DNA of 64,000 nucleotides from Calendula officinalis. Taxonomy: Eukaryota; Streptophyta; Magnoliopsida; Asterales; Asteraceae. A program made the translations under genes and the position numbers. A model generated the notes under the pieces. That model ran no database searches. It was not told the origin of the DNA and worked only from the letters and a program-made list of their open reading frames with translations. Where the stretch lies: the NCBI GenBank assembly GCA_963853835.1, contig OY970825.1, forward strand, positions 29,512,835 to 29,576,834. Reading direction: 5' to 3'. Positions 23,222 through 35,113 of the stretch are shown piece by piece; the stretch's first letter is position 1, and every line of letters begins with the position of its first letter.

Positions 23222-25418
23222 ATGGCAACCCTAAAATCAATCAATGTCACTACTGATCTTAAATATTCCGAATTCCACAATATGTGTGCCTTCTTAAGAA
23301 ATCCAGATGGTACAAAGGATTTTCGACCTATTGTGATGTTTCTAAAGAACTCATACATAAAGTTTGCTCACACCATCAATCCTAAAGCATATCAACAACA
23401 TCTAGTTGATTTCTGGACCAATGCTGAAAGAACTGAAGGGTCAACCATTTCCATGATCAAATCAACTGTGGATGGAAAAACAATCACCATCACTGAACAA
23501 TCCATCAGACAACATCTTCAACTTCATGATGAATTAGGTATGTTCTCTTTACCAAAGGAAGATCTTGTTGAAAATTTAAAGAAAATGGGATATGAAGGAA
23601 GATCAGACATAGTTACTTTTCAAAAGGGTCTTCTTTCACCCCAATGGAAGTTTTTGGTACACACTATTCAACACTGCATCTCTCCTAAAAGGAGTACTTG
23701 GAATGAATTCAACAAATCAATAGCTTCTGCTGTTGTTTGTTTGAGCACAGGACAAGTATTCAATTTTTCTAACATGATTTTTGAAGGAATGCTTGGAAAC
23801 TTATCATCTTCAAAATTTTTAATGTATCCAAGATTTCTTACTCATATTATTAATTGTGAATTACAAAATCTGTCAACTCCCAAAAACGTTTTTGTAACAC
23901 CAGAGTTGAACAAAAAGGTTTTTGCAAACATGAGAAAACAATTCAAATTTTCTGGTAAAGTCACCCCTCTGTTCCCAAACATGATCAATGATCAACCACC
24001 TACTGGAGAAGGTTCAACTCACCCAATTGAACCCCAACCCACTCCACCACCAAATACAGCCCAAACAGAACCCATTGAGTCCACTCAAATAAATGAACCC
24101 ACAGATGTCCTGCAAGTGTCCCAAGTACATGCAATTAATCCCCAGAGTGCTACTCTTCACTCTGAGGAAGACCAGACCTTAACCAAACACATTTCAAAAA
24201 CTTATAAAAGGAAGAAATCTTCCTTAAAGGACAACAGGGGATAAATTGAGTCACACCCCAGGCTCCAAGAGTTGACCTCACAGGAGGAGAGAGGTCATGA
24301 GGAAAAGGCTCTCACTACTGATGCCCCAAAGGTGGGTGCACAGGATAAATTGAAGAAAAGAAAAGTGCTGAAAAGGATGTTCCACAAATAAAAGATGTTC
24401 AGATAGTAGATCAACAAGCTGAATTCAAAAGACATAGAAAAATTGAAGAAGAACATCTAAACTGTCTTGAAGATCTGGTAGCTGAATGCAAAAGAGTCAA
24501 AGGTGAACTACCAAATGATATCTTTGAACAAAAGAAAAATATGATTGACTTTTTGAAGTCAAAAGGGCATAGTGCAAAATCTTTTGGCAGAATGAGAATG
24601 ATTACAATAGTAGATAAATATTGTACTGCCAAGAAGAAAGAGTTAGCTGAACTAGAAGCAGAAGAAGAAAAAGCAAATGCTTTAATCCCAATAAGTCCAA
24701 CATTGATTCAAACTGGTAGTATATCAACTACTGTGAAACTTCCACTCCCCAAACAAAGAAAAGAAAAGCTCTTTCACAGGAACAAAAAGACAAAAAGAAA
24801 TCAAAAACAGAACAAATTATTCATGTTCTTGAAGTTCCTGTTGCTCCCCTTGAAAACAATCCAATCATCAATTGGAGAGTCATGGATAATAATGTTATTG
24901 AAATTATAAGGGAAGACAGAAAAGTACAAAGATTTACTGGTTGGAAGCCAATGATCAGATCTTGTTCAAGAAGTGATATAATCAAAATTCTGATAATTGG
25001 AAAACCAATATTGAGCAAGAAAACATGGAAGAATTCTGGTGCTGGATACTTAACCAAGATGATTGATGCTGCATTTTATCCAGATAACTATCCAGAAATA
25101 TTTGCTAATACAGAAAATGTATATGCTTGGAATGTGTTACCCACAGTTCAAATGTACTTCTTTGAAAGATCAAGCAAGAACTGTGAGTTGTACTTATTTG
25201 AAAAGGAATATCCACACTCTGAAGAAACTATGTATCAGATATTCACTAACACAATGATGAAACCTTATGATGAGTTAATGTTTAGAGAAAAACTTAACTA
25301 CTTTATCAAAAGAAACAGCAAGTATATAATAGCTCAAAGGAAAAGACAAAATCAAAGAACCCTTGAGAAACGAGCTGTTGAAGAAGAGCAAAGAAAGAAA
25401 GAACAAGAAGAAACTTGA
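23222..25418 (+). pseudogene. extra ORF of Copia element (env-like position), broken
   Basis: About 530 bp after pol a long ORF starts at ATG 23222 in a good context (ACACCATGGC); an upstream in-frame ATG exists at 23078. The first 341 codons (to 24244) contain FWTNAERTE, TVDGKTITITE, LLSPQWKFLVHTIQHC and NFSNMIFEGMLGN. From memory this type of sequence is common in composite Copia elements and often mis-annotated as a host enzyme; its function is unknown. The reading continues in another frame (about 24412-24800, Lys/Glu-rich, probably coiled-coil) and a third (about 24800-25418), implying two frameshifts plus the stop at 24242-24244. I see no clear signal peptide or membrane helix, so env function is not supported. 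Confidence 0.7.
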
Positions 25419-25442
25419 TTAATTCAAGATGAATTAATAAGT

Positions 25443-25454
25443 TTAGGGGGAGAT
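25443..25454 (+). other. Copia polypurine tract
   Basis: TTAGGGGGAGAT directly abuts the 3' LTR start TGTTGG. It is the usual plus-strand primer of Copia elements. Confidence 0.85.
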
Positions 25455-25919
25455 TGTTGGAACACAGAAGTTCTACTACTGAAATTGAATTACTACTGAA
25501 GAAGGAAGTTACTACTGATCTCGAGTTACTACTGCTAAAGGCAAAATACTACTGACGATCAAGTTTACTACTGATGTTATATTTAGAGCTGATCGTGTTC
25601 GAGATTTTAGTAGAGTTAGTTATAGCATGTAAATCTTTATGTAATTCAATTGTAATCGAGTCCTAGAATAACTAGGTTAAAAGTTTAGGCTTCAAGGACT
25701 ATTATATATAGTTCCTTATGAATTGTAAACATACGTGTATTGATCGAACAAATTAATACATTGAAGTTTTTTGTGATAAACGGTGTTCTTCATTATATTC
25801 TTATTCGATTCCAGTTTACATTGTTCTTAATCTAATAATACAAGTGTTAATCCGCTGTAACTTCTTGTGTTAAGTAGATCTGGGTTTATAATAACTTGTT
25901 TGGTTATTCGATCCTGACA
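25455..25919 (+). repeat. Copia 3' LTR
   Basis: 465 bp, collinear with the 5' LTR without gaps. I count 7 differences, all A/G or C/T. It is followed by the TTTAA duplication at 25920-25924. Confidence 0.93.
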
Positions 25920-25924
25920 TTTAA

Positions 25925-26584
25925 GTTTCACCCTGATTAGTTAGCTAGGCTTTTTGCTTGGATTATTTAAGTTGACCTTAGAATAGGACACCTTCCTAAT
26001 AGGTTCCATAACCAAACCACCATAAACAATGGAAGTTCAGAGCTTCAGTTACTCAAGATTCCTTCATCAATTAGTTATTAGTAATAGTAGATCCCAATGT
26101 TAAATCCACCATTTTCAACAAGATTTTACTGCGCACATGGTGGTCTTATATAGTACAACTAAACATGCTAAAGTTACAACTCATATTATCATAGATGCAT
26201 ACGACCAAGTGGGCCAATGTGAACCCCTAGAGTTAGACAAAACTATTAAACAAGGTAATAACTAATAAGTAAACGACTCTACCCGAGAAAAGACCCAAAT
26301 AAAAAAAAATACTAGTCAGAAAGTATGTAGTTAAAAACATTTTTTAACTCAATTATTTTAATCAGTTCAACTGGATTGGCGAGTAGAATATACGTTTTTT
26401 TTTTTTATTAGCTAAATGGGTTAGCGGGTTCACCCGTTTATCAACAACTCAACCTGAACAATACATGTTTATTAAACGAGTTAGTCAAGTCGACCCATTT
26501 AAACACAACACATTTATGTTTGTGTTGGGTTCACGTAGTGTTGAAAATTCCTACGCATAGTCTTTTGTGCCCGTTAAGGATCAC
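25925..26584. other. intergenic, no gene seen
   Basis: About 660 bp without a supported gene, RNA or repeat. It contains GGGTTAGCGGGTTCACCCG-type short words and a poly(T) run near 26396-26407. Confidence 0.5.
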
Positions 26585-27736
26585 TAAGGTGCTGTTTGGT
26601 TCGCTGGAATTTAATAGAATCTGAGGGAATTGGAATCCAATTCCATCAGATTCCAGTGTTTGGTTCAAAAAAATGAATGGAATTGGATTCCTAAATGATG
26701 GAAACATTCCACCAAATGAAGGAATCTCAATTCCATCCAAATGTGGATGGAATTGAATTCCTAGGTTGGATGGAATGTTCTTTTTACATTTATACCCTTT
26801 ATCCAACACCACAACCACCATCACCACCGCCGCCGCCGCCGCCGCCACCCGCCGCCGCCACCCGCCGCCGCCACCACTCGCCGCCGCCACCCGCCACACC
26901 ACCACCACCTACCACCGCCACCACCACCTACCGCCACCGCCACCACCACCCGCCACAACCACCACCACCTATCGCCACCACCGCCATCACCTACCACCAC
27001 CGTCACCACCACCACCTACCGCCACCGCCACCATCCACCACCTAGCGTCACCGCCACCACCACCCACCGCCGCCACCACCGCCACCACCACCCGCCGCCG
27101 CCACCACCGCCACCACCACCCGCCGCCGCCACCCGCCGCCGCAACCACCACCACCACCCACCGCCGCAGCCACCGCCACCACCCGCCGCCACAGCCACCG
27201 CCACCACCTGCCACAGCCACCACCACCTACCGCCACCGCCACCATCCACCGCCGCCGCCACCACCACCCGCCGCAGCCACCACCACCTACCGCGACCACC
27301 ACCACCACCACCTACCGCCACCACCTACCGCCACCGCCACCCTTCACCACCACCCGCCGCCGCCACCCTCGCCACCACCACCCATCGCCGCCACCCTCGC
27401 CACCACCACCCATCGCCGCCACCAACCGCCACCACCACCTATACCGCTACCACCACCACCCACCGGCGCCTTCGCCACCACCGCTGCCACCACCCACGAT
27501 CACCACCACCACCCACCACCACCAACCAACCACTACTAGTAATAAGGGTAAATTCGTCATTTTAAATAATTCCAATTCCAATTCATGTCAACCAAACAGA
27601 ATATTGAATTGGATTCCAATTCCCTTCCATGCCAACCAAACAGAGTATGGAATTGGATTCAAATTCCTGACGGATTCCAATTCCTTCCTAGATTCCAATT
27701 CCATCAGAAACATTCTGCGAACCAAACAACACCTAA
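26585..27736. mobile_element. Harbinger-like element carrying a CCACC/CCGCC satellite
   Basis: The ends GGTGCTGTTTGGTTCGC (26588) and GCGAACCAAACAACACC (to 27733) are near-perfect inverted repeats. TAA flanks both (26585-26587 and 27734-27736), as for PIF/Harbinger. Subterminal GGAATTGGAATCCAATTCC-like words make the outer 150-200 bp partly palindromic. The middle (about 26810-27532) is an expanded, strand-asymmetric CCACCACCGCC satellite. There is no transposase. Confidence 0.75.
26810..27532. repeat. CCACC/CCGCC satellite
   Basis: About 720 bp in which the plus strand is almost free of G, built from CCACCACC, CCGCCGCC and CTACCGCCACCGCCA variants. Long open frames in several phases (His/Pro/Thr on plus, Gly/Val/Trp on minus) are by-products of the repeat. 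Confidence 0.9.
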
Positions 27737-28087
27737 GAGAAATAAGCTAGTCAAACGGGTCACTTTTCTTGTGTTTCTTCCCAAATTGTTAAAACTAGAG
27801 GGAAACATGTTAAACGGGCTGAAAGTTACCTAAAATTTATTTCTAATGCACATAATCTCGTAACTATATTTTGTAAAATAATTTAGACTATCATGTTAAG
27901 TAATCATACTAAACATATCAATTACTACTATGTGTTTGCAAGCCACTCCTAACCTTTCCGACCCGAACTTAAATGACCCGTTACCCAATTCACCCATCTT
28001 TCCACCTCTAATTACCAATATCATTTCATTAATTATCTCATGCAACAAATTACAATTACAACTTATACAACATTAAGAATCTATACC
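27737..28087. other. intergenic, 3' side of PAM68-like gene
   Basis: About 350 bp of AT-rich DNA. Its right part is probably the 3' UTR of the minus-strand PAM68-like gene. Nothing else is supported. Confidence 0.5.
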
Positions 28088-28621
28088 TCAATCATTACCC
28101 GAATCATCATCATCTTCCCACATTTGAACCCAATTCTTTTTAGCTTCTTCAAACCCGAGAAGCGAACCTTTATTTTCATCGTCCCAACTAGTTGATAAAG
28201 TACCATAAGCAATCCCAAGTGTCGAAGCACCAAATGTTATAAAAGTCGTCAAAAACGGTAACCAACGAGGAATTTGCCATAAATTTTGTTCTTTTATAAC
28301 ACTAAACATTTGAAGTAACCCTAAACCGGTTATTAACGGTACACCGACATTGAACAAAATCCTTGTTATAATCCTTTGCATTACCTCATCTGATATTTTT
28401 TCATCTCCTTCTTCTGCTTTCATCTTCTTCTTTTCTTCTTTGATCATAAGTTTTTGTTTTTCCATATTTGCCCCATTAAACCCTTTTGCTTTTGCATGAA
28501 TTTTGAACTTTTTTGTGGGGTTTTTGAAGGATATTGGAATTAAAAGTATCGAAGTTTCAGGTAAGGTTGTAATGTATGAAGGTTTTAGTAATAGAGATTT
28601 CATGGTTTGTTGTATTTTCAT
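28088..28621 (-). CDS. PAM68-like chloroplast assembly factor (single exon)
   Basis: This encodes a 177-residue protein of the PAM68/DUF3464 family. Family members are thylakoid proteins that help assemble photosystem II (PAM68) or the NDH complex (PAM68L). Residues 1-45 are rich in Ser, Thr, Lys and Pro with few acidic residues, fitting a transit peptide. A Lys/Glu-rich stretch (about 55-75) precedes two membrane helices: FNVGVPLITGLGLLQMF (about 90-107) and FLTTFITFGASTLGIAYGTL (about 123-143). An acidic tail ends EDDDDSGND. The short length and domain order fit the PAM68L type (At5g52780) better than longer PAM68. Translation could start at the first Met (28621) or at the next, MKSLLLKPS (28603). 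No intron is needed. The neighbouring CNNM gene is on the same strand. Confidence 0.85.
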   Translation of the reverse strand: MKIQQTMKSLLLKPSYITTLPETSILLIPISFKNPTKKFKIHAKAKGFNGANMEKQKLMIKEEKKKMKAEEGDEKISDEVMQRIITRILFNVGVPLITGLGLLQMFSVIKEQNLWQIPRWLPFLTTFITFGASTLGIAYGTLSTSWDDENKGSLLGFEEAKKNWVQMWEDDDDSGND

Positions 28622-28739
28622 CTATGTTTTTGTTTTTCATAAAACAGAGGATTTTTGTTTCATAATTTTGAATTTTCTTAGTAATCTTATCCAGAAAATT
28701 GAATGGTGGGTGATGATAATATGTTATCATGGTTTTTAG

Positions 28740-29347
28740 ATCTTTCTGTCTTTACTTGCATATGTTATCGTAACTTTTGAAAAAGTTAAGTTTGGTTATT
28801 GTATTTTTTTTGTTTACTAAGGTCCTTGTACCGCACGAGTATTAATAATTATTATATACCAACTTTACCATCATAATTCTAAAGAAATGGCAATATACAA
28901 TGATCAATTTGCATTTTTTTTTTCCAGAAAATACAATGACATTTGGATGCATTAACTCTATTTTATATGCGCGTAATATTTTCCACGTCAATAAATAATG
29001 ATTTATATCATCATTTTGTCACCGGTTAAAATATGTATCTGGTTACGAATGATTTAAATAACCAGTTTTATAAGTATAATGACATTAATAAACTAAAAAA
29101 AGTAGAATTAACAAACTTAACATTTTCGGAACCATTAATCTTATAATAAAAACGGTCACATATTTAAAACTACCTTATTCCGCAACATTTCGATTTATTA
29201 CTACAAACAGAAGGTTACATAAAAAGAAACTGAAACTACATCCATAATAAATACATATATATCTCGGATATATGGGAATCTTAGTATTACTAATTTCACA
29301 AAAACTAAATATCAAACATTGCAGAACCTTGTACACTTATTCCTGGG
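28740..29347. other. intergenic, PAM68-like promoter side
   Basis: About 600 bp of AT-rich DNA between the PAM68-like start and the CNNM stop. It probably holds the PAM68-like 5' region and the CNNM 3' UTR. I see no gene. Confidence 0.5.
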
Positions 29348-32300
29348 TTATTTATTACTGGGTTTTTCTAGCTTCTCATATGATTTCCTTGAAACCTGCC
29401 AAAAATCAGATAATAAGAAAATACTTTTAATGCATAACACCTCATTAACAAAAATAAATATAGTAATTAGAGGTGGTAATTCAATTCATTTACGTACAAA
29501 TGATTTACTCAGGTTATGTTTTATCTAAATAAACATGGCTTAAAAAATAATGGGTCAAATCGGCTTAAAGTCACCAAAAGTCTTATTTTATTGCATAAAA
29601 CCTGAAAAGGTTACATTAATTACCAAAATAATATAATTTCTGGAACCATAATTGACACACTAAGGGAGTGTTTGGGATAGCAGATCATCTGCTTATTACG
29701 TTTTCAAAACGGATCGAATATATATTCTAATTTGTAGTGTAGGGATAAAAAGAGCGAATAAGTAATTATATGCGTTTAATACTCTTTAAAACATCATTTT
29801 GGAAAATCAGCTAGGTAGCTGTTTTTTTTGGAAACACATTTGGCCTATTACCCGACCCACATAACATGTAAAAAGTTGATAATGTAAAGATCATGGCTTA
29901 CCCGATAAGAAGATGGTGAGCTACCAATCGGGCCCAAGGGAGAATTCGGTGTAGATTTTACGGGTGAGGCGTATAATGTTGGTTTTTTAAAAGGCGATTG
30001 AATAAATGGGGAAATCGGTGAACTGAGTGCAGAATTATGATTGTGTGAAGAAGTTGGTGTATGAGAAGGTGATGAATGAAGTGGAGATGAAGATGAAACC
30101 AAAGTTTTCCAATCCAAATTAGATGCTGATGCAGCTCCATTTCTTAATGATGATGGAAGTATGTTGATTTTCATTCTGAAATATAAAATAATAAAGATAT
30201 CATGTGTTAAAATGGTCAGGTTAATATATATGTTTTCAAGTTGATAATTAAGCACGTGCACGATCCAATAACTGTATCGAGCCGTTCAAAACCGAATGAT
30301 AACCGAGATAATGGTTTTGACCGAACCGATGACGTATTGGATCGGAGAGAACCGCAGTTTTCCGATTCGTTCGGCTTTTTCAGTTTATTTTTTAGCTTTA
30401 GATTGGACCGGTAATCAATTTTGCATGAAAATTAAAACCGTTAACAAAACTGTATAACTCGGTTCGGTTCTACAGATGTGGCTGGTTCTCAGTCAAGTTT
30501 GCACATGCCTATTGATAATAATGAATTTTCGGTTAGAAGACTCACATGTTGTCTACATCGACGTACTCGTTCATTTCATCGAGTATAGGTTCCTTCAAAT
30601 CGAGAAGACATATAGAGTAAGTATATAAAAGAGAAACATCAAGTATTCACAAACATGTACATAAAATCAGCCTGAACAACATATTATTAAAAGATAAGTT
30701 TGTGTCTTATTTGGGTGACTCGTCAACACAATCACCTGATAAATCAATGACGTGGTGGTAAGCAAATGATGGGTTTAGGACCAAACAAAATGACATGTTT
30801 CTTGTCATACTTGCCACATCAGTAGGTTATCATCATGTTACCGGTTTATCAGGTTGTTAAATGACCCAAACAGAGCATAAATCCATCTTTTAATAACTCA
30901 ACAAAAGTTGTACAATGACAAATAAACAAAAATAAACGTAACAGTATTATTTATAAACAATTTTAAAGGTAATATTAGTAGTTAGTTGTAGCCAACCTGA
31001 AAAAGTTCTTCAAGAACATCTTCCATTGTTATAAGACCGATAATTTCTTCATCTGAATTTGGAAACGATTCCAAAACACTATTTTCAATATTTTGATCCG
31101 GTGCTGAATTTGTAGCCGCCACAGGATCGCTAGAAGATCGATAGATGCTCAGTGTTGTGTTCTGACCTGTAACTTATGACAATTTATTAAAATAATTCAT
31201 AGTTTAATATATCTTTAAGTTATAATTCACAAAGATAAAGACCTTTTTTGTCCACTTTAATTTGAGTTAGATTCGAGTTTATATGTGTCTTGGTCGTTGT
31301 ACTTTTACTTCGTACGACAACTGCCATGTGGCTTTGTCCTTTCTGGAACAAATGTAGCATCTCATACAACGGTAAGCATTCGTCTATCCTGCAAAAAGAA
31401 AACACCCCCAGAACATTATATGTGTGAGACCGAAATGTGGAGGAACACGTTTTTTATTTGTTCTTTGACGCCAAGATCATGCGAGGAAGTGGGCTACATT
31501 AAAGTGGACATAAGTTTGTCTCGAGTTTTCCTTTCAGGCTTTTATTTGCATTTTTTAGTTTTTTTGTTTAATTCGTGAACTTTGTTTTGGGCTCGGTTTT
31601 CAGATCGTTTGCCTTTTTGACACCGTCGAAAATCTAGGCCTTATTTAAAGTTTGTTTGAGACTCTTAAATGTATAGTTGATAATTTCAAGTAAAATTGAG
31701 TTTTCTCCCAAAATTCGTGTTCTTGTGTTGAACAGGTTTTGATGACCAAATCTATAGTATTCTTTGAATTAACGTGGTTTTGGATTAAGTTGTCATGTGT
31801 ATTCTAAGAAATCAAAATGATAATATGTGTTCTTGTTTTTTAGTCTACATCAACATGCATACACTTTTTTATAAAAGTATTTTCATTTAACTTGGGGATT
31901 GGGGCGCCACTTTTAATTTGGTGGAAATTTTTTAGTTATTTGGAAAAAAAATTACTTCGGGAGGGTAAATTTTAAGATTTTACCTAGGGCCCAAAAATTG
32001 GTTGGACCAGTCCTGGCCATATGATTATAACATACACATATATTATCTTAAAAAAACCAACAAAAAATATTTAATCATGAAAGAGGTAATTGTACCTAGG
32101 AATTTTACGAATACTGAGATTCTTAATTGGAACTTCATCTTCAGCTCGAACTTTGATTAAACTTTTTACCTGAACAATGATTTATACAAAACACGGTGTT
32201 TCTGTTAATTAACGGTATGAATGATCTCAAATTTTTACACAAAATGTTATATTAATAAATAATAAATATATATTTAATTACTTAATTACCAAGATAAGTC

Positions 32301-35113
32301 CAACTATATTTTCTGATCTTTCTAAATAAACCGGTACACGACTATGTTTTTTGCTTAATAACAAACTCATAGTATCCCTGCATAATTACAATGTGTCAAC
32401 CATAACCATTTATCAAAAAATAATTAAGCTAAAAACTTAATTTAAAAAGAGAAATCAATTACTCGTTGAGTTTGGAGTTCAGTTCGAGGGAAAATATTTC
32501 AGACATTGGCCTCATAGCATCTTTAACGGTTTTCTGTGCTAAATCTAGAGCTCCGGTTATAATTGTAATTTCATCGTTTGTTAATTCTCCACCTTTCCCC
32601 GCCTGAAAATGATAATAAACGGTATTTTACTTTAATTTAGATATTTAAGTCTTAAATCAAGGTTCTAAAAAGCGCAATACATGGCATGGAGATACTGTCA
32701 AACCTCAAGCCATGACGAGCAATGACATTTTTCAAGACGTGACTTATAGCTGCAAATTTTTATATAATTTATATATGTGTATATCAAGTTCACAAAATAT
32801 ATAGATATATTAATTTATATGATAATTTATATATAAAGTTCACAAAGTGTTATATCTAAATTTGTAATTATATATTTTATCATTTTTTCAAAAAACATTC
32901 AATTTTTTTTGCCAGTTTAAAAAAAAACTCATCATAAGGCGCGCATTATCTCGCCTTATTGCGTCTTATCTTACGTCATGCCATACACATCCACCACGAC
33001 ATATTTCGTAGCGTCGTCGTCGCGCCTTGACACCGCCATGGCTCACCTTTTAAAACCATGACGCGCCTTCTAGAACCTTCCTTATTATACAGCTCTATAT
33101 TTACATTTAGAGCTAATGCAATGTAAAGTTATTATACTTTTCGAAAAAATTGAATTCTGTTAACTTTTTTTTTAAAATTAATTTTATTGTACTAGATGAG
33201 TATTAATTAGGTAAAGATATCAACTTTTTTTAAGACATGTACTTAGATTACCGGGTGACCTACTACATGTTAGCATCATTATTTAATTAATTTACAAAAA
33301 GTACAACCAAATTTAGTTTGTTTTAAATGACAATAACCTCATAGTGCATTAACCTTATTTTATACGGAGTATATAGTTAACATTTGTCACGTATATAAAT
33401 AATTGCCAAGTTATCATTTTATTAACGGTTAAAATACATATTAGATTAACAATGATTGTAATGACCGGGTTCATAAGTAACTACAAAGTTCAAACTTTTT
33501 CAAAAAATAAATAATTATACAAATACAATGCACTAGCCGTATATATTTGAATTTGTTAGTACTAAAAGTTTACCTCATTTCCATGCATATCCACCAATGT
33601 TTTGAGCTCTGCGCGACGTAAAAGCACAGAATGCCCTTTACCAAGGATCAAGTCTAAAAGCTGTCAATATGACATTGATTCAATTACGTTGAATTATTAT
33701 TTATGTTATAAATTTAAAGAAATATACGTCGTTTTAGACTTAAATTAAGTTAAAACTATAAATAAGAATAAAACAATTTCTATTTAAATAAGTGAAATAC
33801 CTTGCTGACAGGATAAGCTATGGGAAAAACAACTATCATAAGCACCCGAACTATGATTGAGAGTTTTGCACCAATTGCTAGTCCATATTGTGAGCACACA
33901 GCTTGAGGTATAATCTAAAGCCCAAAAATACTATTGATATTAAAAAAAACGTTGCAAAATAACTAACGATAATTGAAAAAACCATCAACTTACCTCCCCG
34001 AAAGCAACCACAAGAGTTACCGATATCAAGATCGCCATCCAAGGAAGAAGAATCGAGTCGAGAAAAATTGGCAACGCCTTGTTAGACAAAAGAAGTAGAA
34101 ACTTCATGAGTTTAAATGTATGAAAATCACAAATAATATATTAAATGAGAAATGATATTGCTTCTTACTAAATCTTCCTACTTATTTGATCAATATAACT
34201 ATATAAGTATCAAAACTAAAAGATAAGATTAGAAAAGAGAGTTAGTGAATATTACATCTCAATCATTTTATGGGTATGAGAATGAAGTAGAAAATTTTAG
34301 TAAGAAGGAATACAATTTCTCATATTAAAATTTTAATTTTGTAAGTACCTCCATAGCTATGGCATTGCATATGAGTAGTGTGCACAGGAGTAGGTGTTGA
34401 TTCTTCACTATAGGCATAATCTTTTCTGCAAGACAAAACACCAAAAAAATATAGAATCTAAGTTATTATTAAAGGATTAAAATTACTAACAAGTTTTTGT
34501 CCAATTGGTCATTATTTGTGTTTCATTTAGGTCATTATTTGCGTCCTATTTGGTTCATTCGGCTACGATAAACCAATTACCTAGCGATAACTATTTACTG
34601 ACCCAAACGAGGCACAATAAAATGACACATCACTTGTCACTAAGCAGGTTACCACTTAATTACAACCACGTCATCAATTTATAAGATCATCATGTTGTTG
34701 AATAACCCAAAAGAGACACATTACCATCTTATAATAAACCAAAAACGAAACACACAAAAATGACAAGTCACTTGGCACCTTGGCAGGTTACCACCACGTC
34801 ACAATACATATCATACCATTAGGTTGAAAAATGACCCAAACGGGACAAAAAACCATCTTTTAATAATCCAACTGAACAGATAAAAAAGTAAGTTGTTATA
34901 ATTATAAAATACCGAAACTATCATGAACCAACCTGCATTTTTTCGGTCATTAGGTTGACCGGCTTTGATGAGCACCTCGAGATCGAGAAGGCTAAGTGAC
35001 ATTAAACCAAGGGTTAGACCCGACATAAGTCCGGCAAAAGCCACCAAGCCAACCGCGGAGGCTAAATAGACCCAAAACATAGTTTCACAACATGGTACAT
35101 CATTTGCAGCCAT
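29348..35113 (-). CDS. CNNM/DUF21-CBS membrane protein, 13 exons
   Basis: Exons (high to low): 35113-34933, 34425-34349, 34077-33994, 33914-33801, 33660-33574, 32602-32463, 32377-32290, 32169-32096, 31388-31243, 31166-30997, 30592-30546, 30175-29902, 29395-29348. All junctions are GT-AG and the frame closes at 509 aa. This is the plant CBSDUF family, related to CNNM/Mg-efflux-type membrane proteins and to bacterial CorC-like proteins; the transported ion in plants is not settled. Exons 1-4 encode the DUF21 region: FWVYLASAVGLVAFAGLMSG, GLTLGLMSLSLLDLE, a helix in exon 2 (LLLCTLLICNAIAME), LPWMAILISVTLVVAFGE and the exon 4 helix. CBS-domain sequence follows (AMRPMSEIF; SKKHSRVPVYLE; SHMAVVVRSK; IIGLITMEDVLEEL). 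The Ser/Pro-rich tail ends VSRKSYEK in a short last exon; without that exon the frame would read on into intron. At5g52790 (CBSDUF5) or At4g14240 are likely counterparts. Confidence 0.92.
29668..29840. repeat. MITE-like fragment in last CNNM intron
   Basis: TAAGGGAGTGTTTGGGATAGCAG begins a block with CATCTGCTTATTACGTTTTCAAAACG, also seen near 41231 and 57290. It looks Harbinger- or hAT-like, but a matching right end is not clear. Confidence 0.4.
32659..33079. mobile_element. MULE/MITE-like inverted repeat in CNNM intron
   Basis: AAGGTTCTAAAAAGCGC on the left is mirrored by GCGCCTTCTAGAACCTT on the right, with GCCATG words inside both arms. The inner part is AT-rich. It lies between the exons at 33574 and 32602. 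I see no convincing target duplication. Confidence 0.5.

Larger units (their letters stand above)
16171..25919 (+). mobile_element. full-length Copia retrotransposon with extra 3' ORF
   Basis: The two 465-bp LTRs begin TGTTGGAACACAG and end CGATCCTGACA. A perfect TTTAA duplication flanks the element (16166-16170 and 25920-25924). The internal order is PBS, gag, protease, integrase, RT, RNase H, extra ORF and polypurine tract; integrase before RT defines Copia. By eye the LTRs differ at 7 positions, all transitions (about 1.5%), so insertion is fairly recent. The coding region has several frameshifts and stops, so this copy is not autonomous. An extra ORF after pol is typical of Sireviruses, but the short LTR is unlike them, so I leave the lineage open. 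Confidence 0.93.

Noticed and set aside
26530..27539. Long open frames encoding His/Pro/Thr-rich or Gly/Val/Trp-rich proteins
   Set aside because: They arise in several phases on both strands of the CCACC/CCGCC satellite; no start context, domain or codon pattern supports a gene.
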